Positions 24,797 to 34,452 of a stretch of DNA of 64,000 nucleotides are shown one piece after another. The translations under genes were made by a program, and so were the position numbers. Origin of the DNA: Butyricicoccus intestinisimiae (GTDB lineage Bacteria > Bacillota > Clostridia > Oscillospirales > Butyricicoccaceae); NCBI RefSeq assembly GCF_018918345.1, contig NZ_JAHLQI010000002.1, positions 558,001 through 622,000 on the forward strand, written 5' to 3'. The notes under the pieces were generated by a model that did no database searches, had not been told where the DNA came from, and saw only the letters and a program-made list of their open reading frames with translations. The number at the start of each line of letters is the position of its first letter. Within the stretch, counting starts at the first letter, position 1.

Positions 24797-25831
24797 TTAA
24801 CATCCTTTTATATCATTTCTTATAATTTTTTCCAAACAGTGTTTTGCACGACATAGTTTATCAGCAAGCAATACATTGCGAAAGTTTCCAGAACTATACG
24901 CCAACCAGTAGAGCGGATGTATCGGGCAAGTTCGCATAGATAGCACTTCTTTAAATTCATCACTCCGCATAAAAGAAGTATTCCATGCAATATTTTTGCA
25001 ACGTTTTTGGTCAACATTTCGCATCGTATTGTCCAAGACTCTTTCATACATGTAGAACTTGCCATTATAAAACTTCTGCATCTGTTCCGAATCTAGATCC
25101 CATTTATGAAGATATTTTATGCACACTTCATTTAACTTTCTATATATTTCCAAGAGATTATCTCGATACATAGAATCTAAGCTATTATTATTACCGCGCA
25201 CATAGTTATATAGCGGTTTTGTTATAACTGCAATTTGGTCATTAGGTGAAGAATCCAAATAAGTAAGATTAAAGAGCCAATCCTCTCCGAGCGAAAAATC
25301 CTCAGAAAACTGAAGCTCAGCATTCTGAATAATCTCTCTCTTATATAACTTATTCCACGGTCCTGTATCAAGCCATAGTTCATGCAGTGTCATATATTCC
25401 CGTCTCGTATAGTACAAAATCGGTTCTATTGTTGTCAGATTAGGAACAGCATTCTCTTTTTGATATCCTGTTACTGTTTGAAAGCAGCACCAAATATGAC
25501 CGCAACTTGAATTTGATCTTGCTGTTTGGATAAGAGTCTCCAGATAATCCGGCTCAAGGTAATCATCACTATCGCAAAAAGCAATGTATTCTCCAGAAGA
25601 TTTATCAATCCCTGCATTTCGCGCCGACGATACACCACCATTTTTCTTGTGAATTACTCTAATACGAGAATCCTTTTTCGCATATGCATCACACAGCATA
25701 TCGCTCTTATCTGTAGACCCATCATCTGCAAGAATCAATTCAAAATCGGCATAGGTTTGTCGCAAAATAGAATTGATACAATAATTTAAAGAATTTCTGC
25801 AATTGTAAACTGGAACGATAATTGAAATCAT
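24797..25831 (-). CDS. Family 2 glycosyltransferase
   Basis: A 344-aa GT2. MISIIVPVYNCRNSLNYCIN opens the Rossmann-like GT-A domain, followed by LADDGSTDKSDMLCDAYA and FCDSDDYLEPDYLE. The C-terminal half, with the LDTGPWNKLYKREI type segment, resembles those of other GT2 genes in the cluster. Donor and acceptor are unknown. The GC content is low. Confidence 0.88.
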   Translation of the reverse strand: MISIIVPVYNCRNSLNYCINSILRQTYADFELILADDGSTDKSDMLCDAYAKKDSRIRVIHKKNGGVSSARNAGIDKSSGEYIAFCDSDDYLEPDYLETLIQTARSNSSCGHIWCCFQTVTGYQKENAVPNLTTIEPILYYTRREYMTLHELWLDTGPWNKLYKREIIQNAELQFSEDFSLGEDWLFNLTYLDSSPNDQIAVITKPLYNYVRGNNNSLDSMYRDNLLEIYRKLNEVCIKYLHKWDLDSEQMQKFYNGKFYMYERVLDNTMRNVDQKRCKNIAWNTSFMRSDEFKEVLSMRTCPIHPLYWLAYSSGNFRNVLLADKLCRAKHCLEKIIRNDIKGC

Positions 25832-25857
25832 TTATCCACCTCGTTCTTTAAATGATC

Positions 25858-26418
25858 TTATACATATCCCTCTGTAAATTCTAACTTTCTGCGCATTTCC
25901 CGACGCTCTTTCTCCGAGGCATTTGCCCATTCATCCCAACGATACTTATCAAAATAAGGTTTTGTTTTAAGATTTCTCAGATGCTTTTCCTGAAACTCAC
26001 TAAAAGAACATACAAACTTTGCAGGGCTACCTGCATAGACACTGTTAGACGGTATATCATGTGTTACTACAGATCCTGCGCCAATAATTACGTTGTCTCC
26101 GATTCTGGTATTGCAAAGAACAATGCTATCTGCCCCGATAAAAACATTGTTTCCTATTTTAACAATACCTATTTTAGTATGAGCTCCTACTTTCACAGTG
26201 CTCGCATCATGCGCAAGGATTCTCACGTTGCTCGACAATGTCACATCATTGCCAACCGAGATCAGCCATGGCCAATTCGCATCTATAGGATAGCCACTGT
26301 TATATGAGAAATTCTTTCCAGCGGTAAACCCATGAGCAAAACAATAATCCATTGTAGCTTTCTCAGGAGATGTCTCCCCCCCGAGGACAAATCTCTTTAT
26401 TATGTCTTTGAATATCAC
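25858..26418 (-). CDS. Left-handed beta-helix (hexapeptide) acyltransferase
   Basis: A 186-aa protein with hexapeptide repeats through the middle (VKIGNNVFIGADSIV, TRIGDNVIIGAGSVV) and the trailing YAGSPAKFVC. This is the classic LacA/WbbJ acetyltransferase pattern, with a His-Asp pair (LAHDASTVK) in the right place. It probably O-acetylates a sugar of the repeat unit using acetyl-CoA. Confidence 0.87.
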   Translation of the reverse strand: MIFKDIIKRFVLGGETSPEKATMDYCFAHGFTAGKNFSYNSGYPIDANWPWLISVGNDVTLSSNVRILAHDASTVKVGAHTKIGIVKIGNNVFIGADSIVLCNTRIGDNVIIGAGSVVTHDIPSNSVYAGSPAKFVCSFSEFQEKHLRNLKTKPYFDKYRWDEWANASEKERREMRRKLEFTEGYV

Positions 26419-26434
26419 TCTTCTAATCTCCTTA

Positions 26435-27412
26435 TTATAGTCCTATACGCAGTGTGTTTCGAATCTTACATGTCTTTAACAGGTTTGTATTTGACATAGC
26501 AAGCCATACAGTTTCTTTCAAATTTCCGGTGCAGCTTGGCAGCGGCATCCTTGCTAAATTTTTTTCTAAGTACGCTATCACACGCTTCGCTGATTCACCG
26601 TCCAGATTTCGCAGCGCCATCTGTCCCTGATAAATACAAGTAAACCATAAATCTTTTGCGCTAAGATTTTCCAGCGCAGGAAAGTTTTCTTTGATATATG
26701 CATGCCGCTGTACCTTTGCTTCAATAGCATCCAGTCGTTTTAGCGAATATTCTTCCCCCATAATGCTGCCATTGCGCTGAAGATAATAATATCCAATATG
26801 ATCCGAAATTGATATTTTATTTGCTCTATCAACAGCTTGATAGCTCCAAAAAACATCTTCGTGGTATTTTCCTACCGGAAATAGAATATCCTTTATCAAA
26901 TTTGTTTTATAAAGTTTATACCAAACAGGTTGTTTAAGCCACGATTCTTCTATAATAGCTTGCATGGCTTCCTCTTTACTTAAAACATGATTGCCCATGC
27001 GGGTTAATATACGGGGCGGTGTTTCATCTTCCCACACCATCTGCACTCCACAAGCCGCGATATCGCTATGGTCTTCTACCATGCGCTGATAAAGGTGCTT
27101 GTACATATCAGGATCAATCCAATCATCGCTATCAACAAATGTCATTAGCTCTCCAGTTGCAACAGCCATACCTGTATTGCGTGCATCTGACAATCCACCA
27201 TTTTCTTTATGAATTACCCGAATTCTTGCATCTTTTTCCGCCCATGCGTCACACATTTGCGGACACTGATCCGGCGAACCGTCATCGACCAAAATAATCT
27301 CTAGATTTGTATAAGTCTGGTTTACGATAGAAGATATGCACTTGTCAAGATATGGTTCAACCTTATAAACAGGGATGATGATGCTGATCTTCATAGCACT
27401 CATGGAATTCAT
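26435..27412 (-). CDS. Family 2 glycosyltransferase
   Basis: A 325-aa GT2 with ISIIIPVYKVEPYLDKCIS, LVDDGSPDQCPQMCDAWA and FVDSDDWIDPDMY in the N-terminal 110 residues. The ATG overlaps the stop of the preceding GT-B gene (ATGA, 27409-27412), with AGAGG upstream. An in-frame ATG seven codons later, directly before KISIII, is possible but lacks a ribosome site. The sugar specificity is unknown. Confidence 0.88.
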   Translation of the reverse strand: MNSMSAMKISIIIPVYKVEPYLDKCISSIVNQTYTNLEIILVDDGSPDQCPQMCDAWAEKDARIRVIHKENGGLSDARNTGMAVATGELMTFVDSDDWIDPDMYKHLYQRMVEDHSDIAACGVQMVWEDETPPRILTRMGNHVLSKEEAMQAIIEESWLKQPVWYKLYKTNLIKDILFPVGKYHEDVFWSYQAVDRANKISISDHIGYYYLQRNGSIMGEEYSLKRLDAIEAKVQRHAYIKENFPALENLSAKDLWFTCIYQGQMALRNLDGESAKRVIAYLEKNLARMPLPSCTGNLKETVWLAMSNTNLLKTCKIRNTLRIGL

Positions 27413-28623
27413 TTTGTTGCCTCTAAAATGCTTTTGACAATCTTAGCTGGCTCAAAGTCATCCAGTGACACATTTTGAACAGAACCGATGTCTCCGGATT
27501 CTATCTGCCGAATTGCGCGGGTGATATCTTCCACAGTATTTTGGCAGAAAATATATCGATTAAACTTGCCAAAATAGTCTTTCAGCATAGCCTGCTCATC
27601 ATCTGTGCCATCAAGGATAAATAGAATTGTTTTGTCCGTTGCAGAATACTGATATATCTTGCCCGGTATTTGGCCGCCCTGCCGATTGCAGAGAAACACA
27701 AGAACATTGGTGTTGTCCTCAATTGGTTTTAATTCTGCTAAAGGAAGGCGCGGATGGATGTGAATCTTATCTGTCGAATGGAAAAGGTTACTTGGGTTTC
27801 CACAGATATTGACCTCGACTCTTGCCTTGTCTGCCGCTGTATAAAATGGTTCTAAATCTCTTGCCGCTGGCGCATAGTCACCAAAGTAGCCGTAGATATT
27901 TCGCCCAGAGGTTTTATGTACAGGTGTAGCGTCCTTGTAGTATGCGGGCAGTGGCATCCAAAACATCTTTTCCGCCGACTCAGGAAATAGCCTCTGCTGA
28001 TTATTCAGAGTTAAAGGGCTGACATAACAAATTCTTTCTGCAAAGGACAACAGTCGTTTTTCTTCGTTAAAAATATCTGTCTTTCCGTTAAATCCGTAAG
28101 CATCCGAATACCATGGATCTTCCCATATTTGAATCCAATGTGTAGCTTTGATATGCCCCGTTTTCAGGAGATTATAAGTAAGGAGGTGGCTCGTAACGGG
28201 CGTAGAAATTGAGATAACATAATCATATGCGACATCAGACCGAAATCTTTGCGCTCTGCGAACAAAAGTAGCATATATTCCATGGACGCCATAGCAAGTC
28301 AATACAGCAGACTTTAATCGCTGCATGATCCCGCCATTCGCCTCGGAATCTTGGACGCTTCTTATCTCCGTCTTAACGAATTTGGAAATTCTCTCTCTTT
28401 TTTTTAGTGAAATTCTTTCATAAAAGGAAGTGCCATAAATTGTATAATGTTTGACACCCGCAGGAATCGCCATGGCTGGATCTGTTTTATAGTCCCTTCC
28501 GTCTGCGCTCAAGAGACTCACTTCATGACCAGCATCTAACAATCCACAGATATAAGCAAGATGGCAAAGGTTGGCAGACGTATTTGTTTGGATGCAATCG
28601 CCGTTTATCACAAGAATTTTCAT
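27409..28623 (-). CDS. GT-B fold glycosyltransferase (GT4-like)
   Basis: A 404-residue protein starting MKILVINGDCIQTNTSANLC. It has a GT-B two-domain layout: an N-terminal acceptor domain and a C-terminal domain with IYGYFGDYAPAARDLEPFY, then a GKIYQYSATDKTILFI donor-binding region (the usual E-x7-E is weak). It is most like putative galactosyl or mannosyl transferases of capsule clusters. It shares 4-bp overlaps with both neighbours. Confidence 0.72.
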   Translation of the reverse strand: MKILVINGDCIQTNTSANLCHLAYICGLLDAGHEVSLLSADGRDYKTDPAMAIPAGVKHYTIYGTSFYERISLKKRERISKFVKTEIRSVQDSEANGGIMQRLKSAVLTCYGVHGIYATFVRRAQRFRSDVAYDYVISISTPVTSHLLTYNLLKTGHIKATHWIQIWEDPWYSDAYGFNGKTDIFNEEKRLLSFAERICYVSPLTLNNQQRLFPESAEKMFWMPLPAYYKDATPVHKTSGRNIYGYFGDYAPAARDLEPFYTAADKARVEVNICGNPSNLFHSTDKIHIHPRLPLAELKPIEDNTNVLVFLCNRQGGQIPGKIYQYSATDKTILFILDGTDDEQAMLKDYFGKFNRYIFCQNTVEDITRAIRQIESGDIGSVQNVSLDDFEPAKIVKSILEATK

Positions 28624-29744
28624 CTCTCAGCCTCTCTAATATCAATTATATTTTTTAAAAGCATTGCAGATTTTGTGGAAATTCTATCGCAGAACGTCCA
28701 AACCACGTGGTTATTCTCCAGCTTTCCAAGTATCTTACGCCGCAATGCATCAATTGCTATACAAACTATAAAAATTACAACCACACACATCAACTGCAAC
28801 AGCGGAAAACATGTATACTCCATATACTGAGGTAAATTAAGCGTTTCCCATAACCAAGGAGATACATCTGCATGAGCATGAATTAGATAAACTCCAAGCG
28901 TAAGAGGTGCGACAGCACATATTATTTTTTTCATGTAGCTATTCTCTATACGTATGTTCAAAAATGCAGCAAATAAGGCGAATGTCATCAAATAAACCGG
29001 CACTGAGTCGTATCGATACCAATTGCTTATAATACATTGAAAAATATCTATCCCCGCCGCCCTAGCACCAATCTGACTTGCCGACATGATGAGCGGTATA
29101 CAAACAAACACCGCTACTAACACTGCGGGTTTATTCTTGGGAGTATAATACAATCTTAACCATGACGACAAAAGATATAGCACCACAAACCAAGCGATTC
29201 CCCAGCCACCGCCAGAATTCATACCCATAAAAGAAGGATAAATTGATATGCTCAAGCTAAATAGAACAAATAGACAAATATTCATCAATGTGTGTTCTTT
29301 CTTATTCATCGCCCAAACAAGCTTATTCAAAAATGGAAATAGTAAATACAATCCCACATAAATTGTAACAAACCAATACCGTCCAGTTAGCACGGGCACA
29401 AAACAACTTAAAAGAGAAACAATTGAAAACGCATGCCGACCCATTATCATAAACAGTACTCTCAGTACAAAGGAATAAAAAACGACCTGCATCCACAACG
29501 CAACCAGCTTATGAACATGAAACTTGGAGTTTAACAAATAATAGCCACTCAGCATAATATAACAGTTGACGCATACCTGACACAATGCATAAGTAAAGCG
29601 TACGTAGGCATATATCCCTCCTCCACACACATCCGCTTGCTCCAGAACGCCGCTATGGTCAATAGAGTGAAGAAAAATGATAAGCAGCATGGATATGATA
29701 CGCAACAAGTCAAGGTTGGCATCCCGCTTATTTGATATACTCAT
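28620..29744 (-). CDS. Acyltransferase family 3 membrane protein
   Basis: A 374-aa polytopic protein, about ten transmembrane segments. The opening RDANLDLLRIISMLLIIFLH has the conserved Arg and the catalytic-type His of Acyl_transf_3. The C-terminal VAPLTLGVYLIHAHADVSPW is also typical. It probably adds acetyl or another acyl group to a sugar. Its ATG overlaps the stop of the FkbH-like gene, suggesting the two act together. Confidence 0.85.
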   Translation of the reverse strand: MSISNKRDANLDLLRIISMLLIIFLHSIDHSGVLEQADVCGGGIYAYVRFTYALCQVCVNCYIMLSGYYLLNSKFHVHKLVALWMQVVFYSFVLRVLFMIMGRHAFSIVSLLSCFVPVLTGRYWFVTIYVGLYLLFPFLNKLVWAMNKKEHTLMNICLFVLFSLSISIYPSFMGMNSGGGWGIAWFVVLYLLSSWLRLYYTPKNKPAVLVAVFVCIPLIMSASQIGARAAGIDIFQCIISNWYRYDSVPVYLMTFALFAAFLNIRIENSYMKKIICAVAPLTLGVYLIHAHADVSPWLWETLNLPQYMEYTCFPLLQLMCVVVIFIVCIAIDALRRKILGKLENNHVVWTFCDRISTKSAMLLKNIIDIREAER

Positions 29745-31570
29745 CTTTTAAAAACCTTTCTCAATTTGTAGTATGCAGGGGCTAATATTTCCTTTGCGCG
29801 AATCAACAGCATTTTGGAACGTGCTGTTTCCGAAATCTGGCTTCCGATAACATCATTTACAATAGCAACCATTTCTGCTGCCAGAGCATAATATACCGGC
29901 TTTACATAGTGATTAAAATGGTCATAAAAACTGTTCTGATCTATTATGTACTTATTAACATCTATCAAACGCACATTGGGCTGATTTTCTGCCCATTTTC
30001 GGATCGCAGCATTAACCTGTTTATGAACAATATGTCGATCCCTATAAGCCTCAAATGTATTTTTTTCATAACAAAGTTCACCGCCAAGCATAATAACAAG
30101 AACACAACTCTCAGACAAATTACTGCGGATATACGTTAAATTTTCAACGATCTGTTGAGGAGTATTTCTTCCGATAAATTCATATTGAGCAGCAAATTTT
30201 TTTAAAATATCATCCGTAAAATGAAAATTTGCAGTCGGATATTGTCCAGCTATCAGATTCGACCAATTAGATGGATCTGTAATGGGATGAATATACTCCA
30301 GAAAAGCCAGTCGTTCACCGGTTTCCTTTCGACGATAAACGCCTAAATTACAGTCTGAAAGAATACTTAGAAACACGATCTTGTAAGGAAACTTGTAAAT
30401 ATTATCGTTGTACATATCGATACTGGCAAATGGAACTTCTTGGACTACTAGTTGTTTTTGTGCTTCTGTTAAACGCAAAGCCTCTACAACATGAGTAGTA
30501 TGACCGGTAGATTCAACCACCAATCCTGTATTCGTAACATATGTAAATTCTGTATCAAATAGTTCCGTATCAGCAACATACGGATATATCTGAAATAAGT
30601 CGCATGGCCCTTTCACCAAGACTGAATGCTTTGAAAGGTTGTCAATCTTCATTTTTTTTGAGGTTTTATTGACCTTATTCTGATTAATCCATCCAGGAAT
30701 CTCTCTGTTGGACAGATCACTGATTACCTCCCCAACGACCGTCAATTCCGGCCTGCCAAGTTTATTATAGATGTACTGTTCAACTCCCATTCCCAAGGTA
30801 CGGCAGGAAAAAACAAAGTGAAGTAATTGATTTGACTTTATCGCATAAAACCCAACAATTCCATAGTCACCGAAACGATCTTTAACGGATACATAGCCAC
30901 ATTTCGTATCTGAGTCAGAGCACAGAGACATCAATTGTGCCTCTGTGCTCCTGATCTTCGTAAAATTAAGCTGATTAGATCGGATAATCAAATCATGGAT
31001 ACGTTCAAGATTTGATGCACAGTCGGTAGAAACTGTAACACAGATATTACTTTGATATAGAAATTCCTCATTGGATGTGAATATTTCCCGCGCTTTGCGC
31101 TTTTCTTCAAGAACACGATACTGCTGAAGCCGTTTATGCGAGTAATCCTTTTTATTTACCTTTTGAACGTCTGTTATTAAATCAGGAATAATCTCCGGAG
31201 TTCCTGTCATTATTTCAGGACATGAAAATGATGCTTCTCCAAGATTTGATAGACTATCATCCAAGAACAAAACATTGCTTGGGCGGAGTTTCATATCAGA
31301 AATTAACTGTTTGATTCTCTCGCCCTTTGGAAGCCAGTTTATAGATGGGAAAACAAAATAATCCGTTAGATCTTGTTCTTTTAAATAATTCATTATTTGA
31401 GACTCATCGTTTTTACTGCAAATCGAATTGACAATTCCAATGTCTGTTAAATCCTTGATTAACTCTCTATTTTTATTTGGAATTGTTACATCTCCTTCAG
31501 AAAATGTACCCTTCCAAAAAGTCTCATCTAAGTCCCAAATCACTAGCTTTAGTTTGTCAAATTGATACAT
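29741..31570 (-). CDS. FkbH-like HAD-IIIC protein with GNAT and SGNH-like regions
   Basis: A 609-aa multidomain protein. Residues 1-150 are a HAD domain with VIWDLDETFWKGT and FLDDSLSNL. The central part (about 170-290) has the LIIRSNQLNFTKIR and VFSCRTLGMGVEQY features of FkbH proteins. From about 320 there is an added domain with LVKGPCDLFQ and a late YDHFNHYVKPVYYALAAE, resembling SGNH hydrolase/acyltransferase blocks with the nucleophile Ser apparently replaced. FkbH proteins load glyceryl or similar small acyl units on carrier proteins, but no carrier gene is nearby. It may decorate the glycan with a small hydroxy-acid; that is inference. Confidence 0.72.
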   Translation of the reverse strand: MYQFDKLKLVIWDLDETFWKGTFSEGDVTIPNKNRELIKDLTDIGIVNSICSKNDESQIMNYLKEQDLTDYFVFPSINWLPKGERIKQLISDMKLRPSNVLFLDDSLSNLGEASFSCPEIMTGTPEIIPDLITDVQKVNKKDYSHKRLQQYRVLEEKRKAREIFTSNEEFLYQSNICVTVSTDCASNLERIHDLIIRSNQLNFTKIRSTEAQLMSLCSDSDTKCGYVSVKDRFGDYGIVGFYAIKSNQLLHFVFSCRTLGMGVEQYIYNKLGRPELTVVGEVISDLSNREIPGWINQNKVNKTSKKMKIDNLSKHSVLVKGPCDLFQIYPYVADTELFDTEFTYVTNTGLVVESTGHTTHVVEALRLTEAQKQLVVQEVPFASIDMYNDNIYKFPYKIVFLSILSDCNLGVYRRKETGERLAFLEYIHPITDPSNWSNLIAGQYPTANFHFTDDILKKFAAQYEFIGRNTPQQIVENLTYIRSNLSESCVLVIMLGGELCYEKNTFEAYRDRHIVHKQVNAAIRKWAENQPNVRLIDVNKYIIDQNSFYDHFNHYVKPVYYALAAEMVAIVNDVIGSQISETARSKMLLIRAKEILAPAYYKLRKVFKR

Positions 31571-31574
31571 GGTA

Positions 31575-32282
31575 CTACCTCACAGTTCTAGCACTCCTCG
31601 ACTGACATAAATTGTCTCTTTTCAAAAATGGGCGAATATCAAAATTTCCATCTGCCTCATTAAACCATTTTACAAAATCAAAATATTTCTCGTATTCATA
31701 ATGTCCATCCAGATATGATTTACGAAGAATATTTCCAATCTCACCATCACCCTCATATTTAGGAATTTGTAAAACATACGGAATATCGGGGTATGCATGT
31801 GCTGTAAATACAACCAGTCCCCGAGCATGTATATTCCCAAGCTGCACAATGTTCTCTTTTGTCAATCCGTCTCGTTCCTCTAAAAAAACAAACATATTGT
31901 TTATGTCAATTCTCTTTGAGCGCTCATACCATGCGTGTGCTGCTGCTTTCTCGCTTTGATAGTGTGTAAAATGGACTGTTATATCTCCCAAATGTGCGCA
32001 GGGGAACTTATATTCCGGATGTTCAAAAAAATACAGTTCCCGACTTAGATAATCATCCATATGCAAAACAAACTTCAAAAAATCAGTTTGATACATCATT
32101 AGATTGACTGTTGGCGATCTAAACTGCAACCCCAAATCATGAAAAAGTAATCCACCAATACAATTTGGACAAAAAAACGTCGGCGTTTTATTTGTAAGTT
32201 TATTGCGCATATTTGTCCTCCGCTGAATTACAAGCGGGTTATTTTCGGACAGAAAACGTTTAATCAACTGCTTTGTATTCAA
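31575..32282 (-). CDS. DUF1919 family exopolysaccharide protein (TTG start)
   Basis: A 235-residue protein of the DUF1919 family. CPNCIGGLLFHDLGLQFRSP in the N-terminal quarter is diagnostic, with later W/Y-rich segments. Members occur next to glycosyltransferases in capsule clusters and are sometimes called exopolysaccharide biosynthesis proteins; no reaction is established. The TTG start at 32282 has AGGAGG 8 nt upstream, and the GT4 stop lies between the two. Confidence 0.78.
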   Translation of the reverse strand: MNTKQLIKRFLSENNPLVIQRRTNMRNKLTNKTPTFFCPNCIGGLLFHDLGLQFRSPTVNLMMYQTDFLKFVLHMDDYLSRELYFFEHPEYKFPCAHLGDITVHFTHYQSEKAAAHAWYERSKRIDINNMFVFLEERDGLTKENIVQLGNIHARGLVVFTAHAYPDIPYVLQIPKYEGDGEIGNILRKSYLDGHYEYEKYFDFVKWFNEADGNFDIRPFLKRDNLCQSRSARTVR

Positions 32283-32283
32283 A

Positions 32284-33414
32284 TCATTGACCTCCTAAAG
32301 AAATTAACATTACCTCTACCACACGAACTGTTTTTTCCGTACTAAACATCTTTCCCCGTTCCTCGGCTTTCTTTTTGTAATGTTTTAAGAGTTCCGGAGC
32401 GTCCAGCAGTTTTTTAATTCCCTGATAGAGCGCTTCTTCATTATTTTCTACTACCAATCCATACTCATTATTTTCACCCAGCATTTCCTTCATGCCGGAT
32501 ACTTCGACAGTGCAAACCGGTGTTCCAACAATCAACGCTTCCGTTGCAGCGGTGGAGAATCCTTCAGCATAGCTTGCGCATACAAACAAATCACACTTTG
32601 CGACATATTTGTAAGGGTTTGTCTGGTAGCCGAGCAGGGTAACAGCTCCTTGCAGGTTATTTGTTTGAATATAGCGTTCCATTTCCGGCTGAAGCGGGCC
32701 AATACCTAGAATATAGAGATGTACAGGATAGTTTTTATCCTGCAGGCGCTTAATGATGGACAGCAGCCGCATATATCCCTTGGACTCCTTCAACGTTCCG
32801 ACTGCCATAAGCCGTATTTTTCCGTCATTCATCAGTTCCGATACAGCATCATTTGCTTTAGCCAATATTTTCTCGGACTCCACCGTATTGTATAGTACAC
32901 GGCATGGTTTCTGAAAATTAAGAATACGGCAGAAGTCATCATAGACATACTGTGAGACGCACACAGTCTGGTCAAAGCGATTATAGCACTCACGTGCCTC
33001 TCTTTGATTACGGAATGAACCTGCCAGACGCTCTATTGTGTGCTGTTCCACATGAATCCAAGATACGAGTTTGGTGGTTGCGCCCTGACAACCACTAATA
33101 ATACGTGCAGACGGACCTTCCAGATAGGAGACCTCAATATCGTAATGCTCCTTCACGCACATTCGGTGCAGCTGCGTTGGTGTCAGCAGCTTCATTAGCT
33201 TGCTGTTACCCGGCACTTCTTTTGGGAACACTGCGCGAAAGTGGATGTCTGGCGCAAGGAACTGCTCGTTCACACCGCCGCCAAAAAGTACTGTCACAGA
33301 AATATCAAATTTCGACCGATCCATGTTGTTGACTAAGTTAACTAATACCTTTTCAGCGCCACCCTGACCAAGGTCGTGGATGAGAAATAATACTTTTTTC
33401 ATAGTTGGTTTCAA
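32284..33414 (-). CDS. Family 4 glycosyltransferase
   Basis: A retaining GT-B enzyme of 376 aa. It has FLIHDLGQGGAEKVLVNLVN at the N-terminus and, in the C-terminal donor domain, VGTLKESKGY, then CASYAEGFSTAATEALIVGTPV with the conserved E-x7-E pair. The first codon is TTG (33414) with AGGTGA about 5 nt upstream; ATG at 33405 (MKKVLFLIHD) is an equally reasonable start by homology. Sugar specificity unknown. Confidence 0.9.
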   Translation of the reverse strand: MKPTMKKVLFLIHDLGQGGAEKVLVNLVNNMDRSKFDISVTVLFGGGVNEQFLAPDIHFRAVFPKEVPGNSKLMKLLTPTQLHRMCVKEHYDIEVSYLEGPSARIISGCQGATTKLVSWIHVEQHTIERLAGSFRNQREARECYNRFDQTVCVSQYVYDDFCRILNFQKPCRVLYNTVESEKILAKANDAVSELMNDGKIRLMAVGTLKESKGYMRLLSIIKRLQDKNYPVHLYILGIGPLQPEMERYIQTNNLQGAVTLLGYQTNPYKYVAKCDLFVCASYAEGFSTAATEALIVGTPVCTVEVSGMKEMLGENNEYGLVVENNEEALYQGIKKLLDAPELLKHYKKKAEERGKMFSTEKTVRVVEVMLISLGGQ

Positions 33415-33418
33415 ACGA

Positions 33419-34432
33419 TCACCTACTTAATAGGCTACTACACTTGACGATCATTTTCCAGATTACAAATACATGCGCGCAACTCCATACAGCACACCTT
33501 ACATGGACTCCATATGTTTCTCTGTCATGACAGAGCAGAGAAGATGCAGCATAAATTATCCTTTTGGCTTCTTTTACAAAATCGCTATATATTTCTTCCT
33601 CTCCGAATAAGTAAACACGCCAAAGTGCACCATGTGCCGTATAAGCAGCACGTGCTTGCAGATAATTATGAAGAGTCTTACTAATGCCTTCCGCATTTTG
33701 CGCAATATAAGCCCAGAGTTTAGCATTTGCCACACCATTAGCAGATGAACTTTTTTTCTTTCTGTAAACACCAGTTATGCTCCCATCATGCAGTCTGTAG
33801 AAATACAAGCCCTCCATCACAACTACCATCTTATTACTCGACTTTATATAGTCATAATTAAATCGTAAATCCTCGCACATTAGACATTCTTTTTTGAACA
33901 GCTCTGTAATTCTATCTGATTTATAGAGCTTATTCCATACGTAGGGGCCAGTCCACGTTATACTACGAATAGATGGTGCACATGTCAGTACCGAAAGCTG
34001 CTCCTCGAATGTTTGAAGTACTGCGCTATTGCATAATTTTGAACTTTGATTTAAAGAAATGTCTTCAAGTTTGTTTCTGTATTCACATGCAGCAATATCG
34101 GCATCTTTACTTTCTATTGCTGCAACCATTTTTGCATAAAACTCCGGGGCAATTTGATCATCTGCGTCTACAAAGCTTATGTAATCTCCAGAAGCCGCAC
34201 CGATTCCCGCATTACGCGCAGCTACAAGCCCAGAATTACGCTGGTGGATAACAACAATTCTGCTGTCACTCGCCGCAAATTTGTCGCAAATCGCAGCAGA
34301 TGAATCCGTTGAGCCATCATCAATCAATATAATCTGCAAGTTGCGATATGTATTGTTGATTATACTGTCGATGCACGATTCCAAATAGCATGCAGCATTA
34401 TAAATCGGCACTATTACACTTACCATCTTCAT
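33419..34432 (-). CDS. Family 2 glycosyltransferase
   Basis: A 337-aa GT2 with VSVIVPIYNAACYLESCIDS, LIDDGSTDSSAAICDKFA and FVDADDQIAPEFY in the GT-A domain. The start at 34432 (MKMVSVIV) has GGAGG 7 nt upstream; a longer frame to 34459 would overlap the preceding gene. The C-terminal 200 residues are not conserved with the other GT2 proteins here beyond the YVWNKLYKSDRI segment. Confidence 0.88.
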   Translation of the reverse strand: MKMVSVIVPIYNAACYLESCIDSIINNTYRNLQIILIDDGSTDSSAAICDKFAASDSRIVVIHQRNSGLVAARNAGIGAASGDYISFVDADDQIAPEFYAKMVAAIESKDADIAACEYRNKLEDISLNQSSKLCNSAVLQTFEEQLSVLTCAPSIRSITWTGPYVWNKLYKSDRITELFKKECLMCEDLRFNYDYIKSSNKMVVVMEGLYFYRLHDGSITGVYRKKKSSSANGVANAKLWAYIAQNAEGISKTLHNYLQARAAYTAHGALWRVYLFGEEEIYSDFVKEAKRIIYAASSLLCHDRETYGVHVRCAVWSCAHVFVIWKMIVKCSSLLSR

Positions 34433-34452
34433 GCAATCCTCCAAAAGTGCAG

